A program made the translations under genes and the position numbers. Below the pieces are notes generated by a model. It had not been told where the DNA came from, did no database searches, and saw only the letters and a program-made list of their open reading frames with translations. This document shows, one piece after another, positions 33,165 to 43,718 of a DNA stretch of 51,620 bases (the first letter of the stretch is position 1; each line of letters opens with the position of its first letter). Source of the DNA: Chara braunii (Eukaryota; Streptophyta; Charophyceae; Charales; Characeae); assembly GCA_003427395.1 (NCBI GenBank), contig BFEA01000174.1, forward strand, positions 1,204,335-1,255,954, in the 5' to 3' direction.

Positions 33165-34000
33165 TATTTATTTATTTATTTATTTTATTTATTCTATTCT
33201 ATTCTATTTATCTTGTCGATATATCATGAGGTAAGCCAGAAGATCGAAACTTACCTCTTCCCTCTCTCCCCGTCGTCGTCGTCGTCCGCTCGTCGTTGTC
33301 GTGCTTGTCGCAGGGTCACGTAAGTGTTTCCTCCTCCCCTCTTTTTCTTTCTACTCCTACTTCTTCTTCTTCCTCCTCCTTCCTTCTCCTTCTTCTTCTC
33401 CTTCTTTCTCTTTTTTTTTTCAGCACCTCCTTTCCTCAAAATGATAAGGTTCAATGAACTTCTCACAGCACCCCCAGCGGCAAACCGCCGAGATCACCGC
33501 AATCCAGACGCTTCACCGGACCATTCAATCGGGAGGAGCGACGACGGTGTGTACAAAGGGCAGGGACGTAATCAGCGTGAGCTGATGACTCGCGCTTACT
33601 AGGCATTCCTCGTTCAAGATCGTTAATTACAACAGTCTAGCCCGTCGTGATGAACCTTTTTTCCGTCTCCCGCTTTTTCTTCTTCTTCTTCTTCTTCTTC
33701 TTCTTCTCGTGCCTACCCCTTCTGTGCGTGCGCTGCTTCTTTTCTGGCTGCGCCTCTCTTCCTTCCGCTCACGCTACCTCCCCGCTGTTTTCCCGCACGT
33801 CCCCACGCCGTCGCCCGATTTCCTCCCTCACATTCACTTCGTCTTTGGCGCCCGATCAAATCCCGTTGTTCTGCTAGTCTTCTCCCTCGCTATCCTCCTT
33901 CCCCTTCTTTTTCTTCTTCTTCTCCTCTTTCTACTATTTCTCCTTCCCCCCCCCCCATATCGTTCTACTCTTTCTTTGCGCGGACATCTCTACTACATCC
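33165..34000. repeat. TTTA tract followed by pyrimidine-rich region
   Basis: (TTTA)n and TTCTA repeats at 33165-33215, then CTT/CCT tracts at 33340-33420 and 33676-33710. Collinear with 16760-18360 of block B but shorter. Confidence 0.75.
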
Positions 34001-34509
34001 CGTGCTAATCTTCCCTCTTGTCGCGCCTGGTTCTTCACACTTTTGTGCACGCATTCCTGCACGCTCCACTCCTACTAGCCCGCTTTTCCCATCGCACGCC
34101 CGCTCTTCCAACCTCCTCGCGATGGTCCTCCCACAGTCGTCCCTTACGCGATGGTCCTCCCACAGTCGTCCCTTACGCGATGGTCATTCACGACTCCTTC
34201 GAGTGATCCTCTCAACTTTCGAGGTCGGGATTCGTATCAGCAGAAAGGCGGCCAAGACCTGGTAGGAGCGGCTAGTAAGTCTCTTTCCCTGTCGATGAAC
34301 TTGTTGTGGATTCCACGACAGATTCATCAAAGTAAAAGAAATCCAACTAAAATAAATAACACGGATCCAAAAAGAAGAAAATTTAATAATGGAAAAATAA
34401 AATAAAATAGAAAGGAAAGAAAAAGAATCTAACTCCTAACAACCTCGTTACGCCACTTGTTGCAATAGTTCTAACGAATCCCGAATTCGTAACTGTTGTA
34501 ACGAGTCCC

Positions 34510-34545
34510 GGATTTAAGGTCACGGGTTCAAGTCCTGGTCATCTA
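34510..34545 (+). other. tRNA-like T-arm, block C
   Basis: Keeps CACGGGTTCAAGTCCTGG, with the TTCAAGT loop and one G-T pair in the stem. GAGCTAGCTC palindromes follow at about 34587 and 34656, as in block B. Confidence 0.35.
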
Positions 34546-35683
34546 AGACCGGGCAAAAAAAAATAGAGTTCCCTTCTCAAAAGGGAGCTAGCTCAAAGGA
34601 CAATCGGTCTTGATCCCCAAATTCCCCACATGTCAAACAATGCTAAAACCTACTGAGCTAGCTCACACTTCAGGTAAAAATAGAGCAGTTTCAGTATGTA
34701 TAGAGCAACGGCTCGGGGCTCGGCCCGACTAGCGATCCGTTCTCGTCTTTTAAATGTGTACGTGCACGCTTGCTGGTCTGCGTGTCTGCCTGTGTGCTCG
34801 CCGACTTGAGTACGTGTGTGTGTGACCAGCAAGGGCACATAGTAGGTTGGAAGGCCTGAAGGGCCGGTACTTAGCCGTGGCTGAGACATTGAGGGTCGCA
34901 GCGGGGAAAACACTCAAGTGGCGGGAAAAGAGACTCGCGATAGCGGAAAACACTCAAGTAACATGCAGGCCGGTACCTCACCAAGTAGAGGTAGATGCGC
35001 CGGGTACTCAGGCCGAGTAGAAGAGGACAAAAGTTGGCATTTTCAAAGGCCCAGTACCGTCAGTTAGGCGGACACTGGTTCCAGTAGTACGAGTCTAGGC
35101 CCTGCACGAACGATATCAGAGTTTGCAACGATGTCTCCCTCTGCAGAGGGACGAAGGCACCGGTCGCTAGGGTAGTCATGCGGTCAGGAAATCACCTTCC
35201 CAGGGCGACTCCCTTTCTACCTACGGGAGGCTGAGTTAGAGCCTCAACCTCGCTTACGGTGCACTAGTAAGGATAAAGGTACCGCTTGAGCAAACGTCAG
35301 CAATCGGGTTGCTACCTCAACCCCGATGATCATACACTAATAATTGCTCCGGTCGTACGACCGGGGCGCATATTAATTTATTCTGACTGACGTACTGACG
35401 ATTAAGTCTCAGTGTACATCGTAGATCTACTCGTCATAACATAAACCCTATCGACCCCTCAACCTCTTCGGTTGAAGGGTATTACTGCAGATCCTAACCT
35501 TTACAGCGTGCGTCATAACAACTCGCGCGCATACTTAACGAAATTTTCCCACCGATTTTTACCCCGGCCTCAATGGCCGAGGAATTCGTTTCGAGTGTCA
35601 CGCTCAGGCGTGCACACCGTTTCCATTCCAGACTGGCTCCGTCATGGTAGTCGACGCCGTCACCGTGTCGAATGCAAAAGCAT

Positions 35684-35726
35684 GGCCAAATACCCTTGTA
35701 AGGGTATAAGGGTATTTGGTCCGACA
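35684..35726. repeat. Conserved terminal hairpin of block C
   Basis: GGCCAAATACCCTT pairs with AAGGGTATTTGGTCC. Relative to blocks A and B one G-C pair has become C-G, one G-T pair has become A-T and one A-T has become G-T, so pairing is kept. CGACA follows. Confidence 0.7.
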
Positions 35727-36006
35727 GCATCCCAGACCTCATTAAGCGACGTCCCCGTCGCTCGGAGAACTATATGCACACAAAAATATTTTCAGACAAG
35801 CAGTTTGTCAAATCCGAACCCTGGGGTGAGATGTGGTTTAGGATTGACGTTGTCACCTCACTTTTCATTACTACTGCCGGGATCTTAACCCGGGTCTCCC
35901 ACATAAAATAACTGAATAACTACAAGTGGGGATACTTGATCCGTACTACAGTATATGAAATAGTAAAGTATGACAACGCGCCTTTCCTTTCCCCACTACC
36001 TTAGAC

Positions 36007-36797
36007 TTTCGATCCAGGTATTCGTTGGTTGTTTTCGGGGTTGGCGTTCGTGTACGAACTCATCCCGTCAAATGAGGGTTTTTAACCGAGACCTTGGTTT
36101 TTTCAACTTTTGATATTAATTGTCCAAAGTTGCCTGTTGTCCTGCCCGAAGCCTAATAAAGGAGGACATAGTCTCCATCTTGACCCACCACAATCCTGTT
36201 GATCAGGCCGGAGCTGCGGCCCACCGCGTTGTTGCTTATCAGTGGTTACCCTCGTTGGTTGCGCAACGATGGGTTAGTCATCTTATCTTTTCAAAATATG
36301 AATTTCAAACTAATCTCGACCCCTTCGACACCCACTTGAATAGGTTCCTTCACTGGGGTGACCATCCCCTCTAGCCCCTTTTCTAGCCCATAGTCGAAGG
36401 GTTTCGATCCAGGTATTCGTTGGTTGTTTTCGGGGTTCGCGTTCGTGTACGAACTCATATCGTCAAATGAGGGTCTTTAACCGAGACCTTATTTTTTTCA
36501 ACTTTTGATATTAATTGTCCAAAGTTGTCTGCTGTCCTGCCCGAAGCCTAATAAAGGAGGACAACGGTCTCCATCTTGACCCACCACAATCCTGCTGATC
36601 AGGCCGGAGTTGCGGCCCACCTTGTTGTTGCTTATCGGTGGTTACCCTCGTTCGTTGCGCAACGATGGGTTAGTCATCCTATTTTTTCAAAATATGAATT
36701 TCAAACTAATCTCGACCCCTTCGACACCCACCTGAATAGGTTCCTTCACTGGGGTGACCATCCCCTCTAGCCCCTTTTCTAGGCCATAGTCGAAGGG
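36007..36797. repeat. 395-bp tandem duplication in the 3' region
   Basis: Copies at 36007-36401 and 36402-36797 both start TTTCGATCCAGGTATTCG and include CCGAAGCCTAATAAAGGAGG and a repeated GATCAGGCCGGAG segment. Units 1 and 2 have one copy. Confidence 0.9.
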
Positions 36798-37628
36798 TCC
36801 GCTGCCTGGTTATGCTAGGTCAGCAGCCCACGCTGGGAGTTACGTCCCAATGATGCAAAGTTTCCACCATAGGCTTGGTAGTTTTATGCCCTCAGGTTAA
36901 CCTTTGAGGTGGATGAACGATGCTTTAAATAAACCAAATAAATGAGAATTTTTAATAAATTGAGTAATCGTCAGACTGCCACTCAGGGTTGTGCCCTAAA
37001 AGTCGTTGATCATAGCTAGGTGAGGCACGCATCTCGGGGTCATTTTGCATATAGAAAACCATTCTTTTTAAATGAAATAAATATTTGTTGACTCTTTGCT
37101 TGTCTGAAACCATCAAAACAAATATCTCATTCAATGGAAAAACGATCACAAAGGTTTCAACTCTTTGACAAGAGTTTGTCCATGTCGTAGCATGATTCTT
37201 AAATATGAAATGTACAAACAATCCAGTCTTTGAAGTTTCACAAACACTCATCAATCTTTCACATGAAATACAGATCTTCCCGTCCCTCTATCACCTCTTT
37301 AGATCTCAACAGAGTCTAGTAATGATAGACGAAGGGAGATATAAGGGCACAAAAAGACTTAACCAAAGACAAAGGTATACACACATTGTGACAAGTACGT
37401 CGAGCTCATCAACTCATCCCCCTGAAAGATGTATATAAATACAAAATATGTTACAGAGTCAAATTGCCACTCACCTCTACTATCCCTCAAATACCTCACA
37501 TGTTTTTTCCTATACTACTTCCTATGCTAAGTCTCCTTATCTGGCTGAAGGAAGAAACACAACATGTCTCACACTTTTACTATGTCTAACTTGAGAAGAA
37601 AACACATACCACACGCTCTAAATTACAT

Positions 37629-37642
37629 CTTTCTCCCTCTCA
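37629..37642 (-). other. Purine tract, possible polypurine primer
   Basis: The minus strand has GAGAGGGAGAAAGA followed by TGTAATTT, 60 bp after the stop of the late gag-like ORF. It would be an alternative 3' LTR start (giving a ~13.3-kb LTR). Unit 2 has a weaker GGGTAAGAGAGAACATG near 21205. Conservation is limited. Confidence 0.25.
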
Positions 37643-37702
37643 TAACTGTTTTACAAGCCAATACAAGTCATGATTTACACAGAAACATTTACCTACCCCT
37701 AT

Positions 37703-39862
37703 CTAGAAATCAATTGGCAGTCCCAGTATCCTGTGGAGTGCTACCCTGCCTCCCTCGGGTATCCTGGGAATGATCTGCCCCGTGCAGACCACCAATCTCT
37801 TATGATTATCATATTTGGTCTTTCCTTCCTTGATATATACTGCCAGAATGGAACAATCATCCCTAAGATGCCCTTCCTGAGTGCAGAAGAAATACCTCTT
37901 TCCAGCCATACTAGGCTTGACCTTGTTTATGTCTGGCTGGGTTGAAGTCTCAGCCTGATCCTTTTCTTCACCCTCCTTTCTCTCCACCATCTTTGTGGTT
38001 TCCTTTTCGTTCCCCTGATGGCTCAATTTGAGTCCCTCCGTTCCTTTCAATATCTCACCCCATCTTTTCTCCCACTCCTGTCCCAACTTCTTTCTTTCTG
38101 AGATTTCAGTGTCCAGGTCCAGTCCTTGCACACCGACCTCAGAGCACAGACCTTCCACCTTCTTTTCCACCCTTCCTCTTGCAGCCGCTTCATCCTCCAA
38201 TTCTCTGCCTTTCATAGTCAGTGCGGCCCTCAATTGACTCACTTGTTTCTGCAATTCCTCCTTCCCCTTCTTTAACTCCTTCATTTCCTTCCTCATTCCT
38301 ACCAGCTTTGCCATTTGTGTATCTCTCTCTTTTTCCTTCTTTCTTAACCTGCTCATCTCCTTCAAGAGCCCAAGGATGTAATCCAAGAACCCTTGAGTGA
38401 AGAGTTCAGTGTTGCCTTTGAGTTTTACCTGGAGTCCCTTTCCTATTGTGTCCAGGTCTTCCCCAACCTCTTTCACTCCACCTTCTCCTTCCATCTTTCC
38501 CATCTTCCTGGCAATCTCAGCATAATCTTCGAAGAGTCTGGTGCATTTTTCATCCAGCATCTCGTGCAACTCCATCATCTTCTGCAAGTTTTCTGAGTGC
38601 TTTGAACTTACCACCAGCTCTGAGAGGAGCATCCTCTCAAATCTCACATCCCATGTGGAGTTCACTGGCAGATCATCATCCTGCAGCATTCCAATCATAT
38701 AATTTCTCCATCCTCTCTTCTTCCTGTCCTTTTGCGTATTTTCCTCCTTACTTTCCTGCTTTTCCTCCACCTCTTTTCTCAACTAGGATGTCTCTATACC
38801 CTCTGCTCTCCTCTTTCCTGTTTCAGCTTCCTCTCCCTTGCCTTCTTTTGGCCTCCGTTCTTTTTCGCCCTTCCCTCCTTTCTTTCCTTCTCTGTCTCTA
38901 ATCGGCTCTTTTCCATCAGTCCTCCCAACTCTTGGAGCCTTGCCTCCTTCCTGGATCTTTTTTCCTTCTCCTGTCTCCTTTGCTCCTCCTTCCTTCTCAC
39001 TCCCCTTCTCTTGTACCTCTTTCCTTCCAATCTCAACTGGTCTTTTATCTCCAGTCCTTCTCTCCCTTGGTGCCGCATTAGCCTCCATGCTTCTTTTTCT
39101 TCTTTCTGCTTCCTCCTTCTCCCCCTGTTCATCTCCCCCTGCCTGATCGGATCCCTTGTTGTTGCCCTTGGGGGCCACCCTCGCCTTGTTCTTCAATCTT
39201 TTCAGAGGCACATCATCTTCCTCTTCATCTTCTGCCTCCTTCCCTTGTGGCTTATCCATCTCTCTTCCAATCCATAACCCTCTTTCCTGCAACCTTTCCT
39301 TTCTTGTCTGATCCTGCCTGGCTTGGGTGTAGGCTATGCACAATTCTGTTGTTATTCTCAGTCAGGTTCGACTTCCTTCCACGATCCTCTTTACTTCCCC
39401 CTTCTGACTATTTTTTGTTCTCGCAATCAACTGCTTCTTCTTCTCCTCTTCACTCAATTCCCCTCTCTCAGCTGCCAGTTGCAAACTGTCGATAAAATCT
39501 TCCAGATTGGTCCCATCAAATCTTAGGTCATCCTCAACATCGTCGCTTGGGAAGACCCCCATCTCCTTCCAGTGCTTCCACAACCTCACCTTGCATACTC
39601 TCCACCTCGTGCATCATGCCACCACTCCTTCAATCTTTTTCTTGTACATTCCTACTCCAGTCACATTCGCGAGTTTTTCCCTGTCACCCCGTTCTCTCCT
39701 GAATGCATACTCCTCAAGGTTTCGCAGGTATACTCGCAGGCTGTCTCCAACCCTGTAAATGGGCAGCTCCTCCAGGTTCCTTGAGACATTCTGATCCCTC
39801 CTCTGCCCCCCCTTTCTCAAGGTAGGTCCAGAGGGCCCTGCCACTGCTCTTCTCTGCGCCAT
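37703..39862 (-). pseudogene. Late gag-like ORF with coiled coil and zinc knuckle, downstream of integrase
   Basis: One reading frame of about 720 codons runs from [13 protein letters not shown] (39862) to 37703. It is broken only by in-frame stops at 39614 (TGA), 39362 (TGA) and 38783 (TAG), with no frameshift. Order: a basic N-terminus; DSLRVYLRNLEEYAFRRERG; a gag-like segment with FDGTNLEDFIDSLQLAAERG and LSEEEKKKQLI; a long Lys/Glu-rich linker; a folded segment around MLQDDDLPV; a coiled coil rich in KEMKELKKGKEELQKQ; then a zinc-knuckle-like YFFCTQEGHLRDDC whose first Cys is Tyr. Homology of the knuckle with unit 2 supports an ancestral gene. A capsid/nucleocapsid role is inferred. It is not followed by a pol. 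It could be a captured gag from another element. Confidence 0.6.
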
Positions 39863-39999
39863 GGCCTCTTCTTTCCAAGGGTCACGCCTGCACACAGAGA
39901 AGGAGCAATTGACAGGCACAAGGGTCAGATCATCATCAAGGCAACACTTCTCATTAAACACAAGTTTTACCAAGCCTCTTTTATTTGGTACTCACAGGC

Positions 40000-40034
40000 A
40001 TGCACATATATACATATACATATATATGTCTGTA

Positions 40035-40088
<54 letters not shown>

Positions 40089-40215
40089 CATATATATACA
40101 CTTGCGTGTGCATACACATGTACATTCTATCTATACCTTTCACATTCATGTACGTATACATATACATATATATATATATACATGTATATATGTATTCACA
40201 CATGCTTGAGTATAT
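40000..40215. repeat. TA/TACA microsatellite between pol and late ORF
   Basis: Long runs of TATATA and CATATATA; frames reading Tyr/Ile repeats here are artefacts. Confidence 0.9.
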
Positions 40216-40327
40216 ACTTAGGCACTTAGGTACGTACATGCATAGGTACTGTTACACATACATGTCTAGTCACTTCTTAGTCTACTCAGGCTCTCTGCAT
40301 CATAGTTGGGCTCACCTCTTCTCTGAT

Positions 40328-41910
40328 TCAGAACTTCTTTAGTCTGGACCCTGAAACCGTGTCCTTCCATGGAGTCCCATCCATCTCTTCTAGCTCGTAG
40401 GCCCCATGAAGTCCCTGCTTCCTGACTTTGAACGGACCAAGCCACCGTTTGTGCAGTTTTCACGACCACTGCATTTCCAAAGAGGAATCGTAGAGTAGTA
40501 CTGTCTCTCCAACTTGTAGAGGTTCGAGTCTCACTCTAGGTAACTTGTCCCACCTTTCCTTATCCTTTCCTTCGCTGTCTGCAACGTTCATGGCCACTTC
40601 CTGCACCCTTTCTTCAGTGACGTTGATCTGCCTTGCCCTCAGATCTAGCAGTTCCTCCAAGGTCAAATTGTTTTCCAGGTCCTGCCTGCGCCAAGTTTTC
40701 AGGAAACTTTCAATTGGAAATGTGGCGTGACGCCCATACCAGAGTGTCACAGGTGCATACCCAGTCGTCCTTTTTACAATGATGTTCTCCACAAAGAACA
40801 ATGTTCTTAGGAACTTTGGCTAGAGGTTCGGCCTCCCACTGGTCCATTTGGCCAGTAAGTTAGTAATTGTACTATGACCTCTCTCGACTTGTGCATTCGC
40901 TTGTGGATGAACCCGAGTCGTATAGCTATCTATGACCCCCAATTCCTTCATCAACTCCTTCACATCCCCACATGTGAACTCAGACCCCCTGTCCATCGTG
41001 AATTCCAATATGAATGGATATCTGAGATAATACTTTTTAATACAATCTGTCAGCGTTATCCCGGTCTTGTTCCTGATCGCTCTGCCATCAACGAACCAGT
41101 AAGGTTATTCCTCGCGTCAAATATATAGTTATACCCTTCAAGTCCCAGTGGCATAGCTAACAGATCCAAGTGAACAACTGCCCCAACTTCCTTGATATAT
41201 CTAGGATGCAGAGGTTCCTTGTATCTAATAGGCGATCGTATCTGACTGGGTACGCACGACTCACAGTATTTTCGTGTCATTTCAAACATTCCTTCCCAGT
41301 AGTAGAGTTTCATCGCCTTTTTGTAAGTAGCTGCGAAACTCCGATGTCCTCCAACTATCCCATCATGCAACGCGACTACTATGTCAATCTGACGATTCCT
41401 CCCACATACGACACGTCACGGCGGGCCCCTCTTGTCCCTGATGAACAAATGACCACCTCTTACCACATAGTGATCTCTCATCCTGAGAGTCTTTTCACTC
41501 ACTTCCCTCTCTCTTTTATCTCATGAGAGGAGCAACGCCATTTCTAAATAGAATCCATCGTATTCTTCCTCTCTGAATTCCTCTTGTTCGAATTCTCCTT
41601 CCTTCTCCTCATTAAATTCGAAATCATCTCCAATTACTATGTCATCGGCCTTCACTATCCCTCTTTCATTATTCGCTTGAACTTGCAATAGGGAGTTCGT
41701 TAGATAGTACATTCTTCCCATCATGACTACTTGCTCATCCGCCTGTTGGACTCCTGCTTCAATCGTTCGCGGCTCATCCATCACCCTATAGCTCTTGCCA
41801 GGGCCAACTCCATCATCCACTCCGTATTTCTCTTGCCCCAAGAGTCTTCTTCCTCTAATGGTGTGAGTATTAGGGAAGGTTCTCTCATAAATTCGGAAGG
41901 TGGATGCCAC
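40328..41910 (-). pseudogene. Integrase domain of gypsy pol
   Basis: Integrase would insert the cDNA copy into the genome. The His/Cys domain is visible: HDGIVGGH (from 41367) and CESC (about 41265-41254). Core residues are the Asp in VVHLDLLAMP (about 41166), the Asp in TMDRGSEF (about 40993) and the Glu in NAQVERGHS (about 40885), so all three catalytic acids remain. The C-terminal part has RTTGYAPVTLWYGRHATFP, LLYDSSLEMQWS and KLHKRWLGPFKV, ending at a stop near 40328. Decay: stops at 41521, near 41430, 40820 and 40460, and a frameshift near 41080 after NNLTG. An acidic linker (FNEEKEGEFEQEE) joins it to RNase H. No chromodomain is evident. Confidence 0.85.
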
Positions 41911-43718
41911 ATCAGATTTCCTCTCCTCATTTCCTTACTTTCGACAAACATGAACCAACAATTCACATGAGTCCGCATGTCTTCCCCTTCTTCCAAAAAT
42001 CCATCCACCGGAGGTGTTTCTTCCTCAGCTTCTTCCTGGTTCCCCCACTCAATTCTGCTCATGCCATCCGCCCTATTCTTGTTCCCAGGGATCCATTCTA
42101 ACTGGAAGTCAAACATCCAGATATAGGTGAACCATCTGGCTATGGTCGGATCTGAGGGCGAGAAATTCTTGAGCGAGTACACAAGTATCGTTGGATCAAT
42201 CCTGAGTACAAACCTCCTCCCAAAGAGGTAATGCCTAAAGATTCTTAGGCAATGTAGGACCGCCAAGACTTCTCTTTTAAACTATGAGTAATTCCTCTCT
42301 GTTGAGTTGAGCGTTCGACTCTCAAACCTCTGCGGTATTTCCTTCCCTTCACTGTCTGCCTGAATCAAAACGCCTCCCAAAGCGGTAGGCCCAGCATCAG
42401 TCTCAACTATGAAAGGTCGTTCCATAGCTGCGTCAAAGTCTGATACTCCCAATACCAGACCTCCTTCTCCGAATTCCCTTTTTAGCTTTTCCAACACTTC
42501 TTCTTGATGGTTTCCCCACTCTCATTCCTGATCCTTTCGTACTAACTTCCTTAGATGCTCTGTTTTACTGGCAAATCCTTCTATGAACCTTCTCCGGAAC
42601 CCACAGGTTCCTAGGAAGCTCCGAACCTCACCCACATTCCTGAAGCAAGTGGGTCATTCTAGGATTTTATTAGTCTTCTTCTTATCAGGGCATCGACTCT
42701 GTTCGTTGCAAATATATCCCAGAATGGTTACCTTCTTTACGCAATGTCTCGACTTCACTTCACTGGTGGCGAGGTTGTATTCTTCTAGTAGCGATATGAC
42801 TTCTCTCAATCCCTGAACATGCTCCCATACAAACCTTCTTACCCCAGGAGCCACTTCTAACTCGTCCTTCTCAATCGGGCGCTTAACTGCAAGATCATCT
42901 ATGTACGACTCGGTGATCCGAGGGCTGTTGGGCTGCATTACCCTGATCATGCTTCTTTGCACCATGGCCACAGCATTGGTCCATCCTTGCGGCGCAACAT
43001 TCATATGAACTAACCCCCTTGGCGTGTGCATCGCCATGATGGGACGGTCTGCCGGATAGACTGGAAATTGATCATACCCGGAGTAGAGGTCGATGAGTGA
43101 CACAATCGACCTCCCTGCACAAGCTTCTAACAACTGGTCTGCGTTAGGCAACCCTCCAGCATCCCTTACGGTTACCGCATTCAGTCGTTGGAGGTCTTGT
43201 ACCCATCTGAGTACTCCGTTCGGCTTTACAAAACAGAACCAGGGAGATGCATATGGTCCGCTGGAATATTTTACAACATCCGTATGAATTTTTCCATCTA
43301 GGTATTCTACCACCTTCCTGCGATTCTCGGGATTGGGGTACTTAGCTCCTCGGACATTCCATGGCTCGTGAGGTACAGTATGAATGCGGATCATCTCTAT
43401 CTTGTCCACATCCAACCTCCCAAGTTGATCATCGTTAAAGGCATATGCCCCATGCTTTTCTCGTACCAGCTCTTTCACCAATTCCTCCTCTTGCCTTGTG
43501 AGAAACCCAGGTTCCCCTCTTATCAATTTTTTCTCAGTCTCATCGTTGATACAACAAGGCCCATTCTGGATGTCTTCCCTCATTTGCTGTATCAACTCTC
43601 TTTCCTGATCATAATATACGCCTTTTTCTTGACTTACTAGGACTGGCAAAGGGTGGTTTTTCTTGTCTACCGTCTTGTACCTCCTTTTGGAGCCCTGCTT
43701 GAGCCCACCCTTAAAAAA
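41781..43718 (-). pseudogene. Reverse transcriptase and RNase H of gypsy pol
   Basis: RT copies element RNA to DNA and RNase H removes the template. The RT core is nearly whole: PWFCFVKPNGVLRWVQDL, IDLYSGYDQF with a catalytic Asp (about 43091), PQGWTNA and ESYIDDL with the catalytic pair (about 42905-42894). RNase H follows with VETDAGPTALGG, RIDPTILVYSLKN (His of the usual DH replaced by Pro) and NRADGMSR. The frame stays the same from 43718 to 41781 but has stops at 42654, near 42526 and at 42282, each at a place where family members have Trp or Gln or an unclear residue. A frameshift near 41800-41900 leads to integrase. The upstream end overlaps protease in the -1 frame. Confidence 0.9.

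Larger units (their letters stand above)
24313..35726. repeat. Block C: 11.4-kb long repeat, candidate giant LTR
   Basis: Starts TGTCGCGCGC and ends GTCCGACA. Collinear with block B from end to end, with its own changes: a different hairpin array (25905-27130), telomeric repeats (27655-27681), extra copies of sub-repeat R, an expanded CT/CA region (31978-33110) and about 250 bp of added sequence at 35060-35340. It separates the primer site of unit 2 from the 3' region of unit 3. No protein gene is seen. Non-repeat filler at 25560-25900, 27130-27650, 27695-28038, 29040-29400, 29912-30880 and 34000-34500 shows nothing I recognise. Confidence 0.5.

Noticed and set aside
35349-35364. Perfect 16-nt palindrome CCGGTCGTACGACCGG as a regulatory site
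   Set aside because: Blocks A and B have different, non-palindromic bases at the equivalent place, so conservation does not support a function.
37629-37642. Preferred polypurine tract and LTR start at TGTAATTT
   Set aside because: Not preferred: the tract is poorly conserved in unit 2 and not found in unit 1, while CCGACA gives better matching inverted ends; kept only as a low-confidence alternative.
38446-39277. Long plus-strand frames opposite the late gag-like ORF (and similar ones at 44596-46298)
   Set aside because: They are antisense shadows of minus-strand Lys/Glu-rich coding sequence; the minus-strand products carry recognisable gag or pol motifs and these do not.
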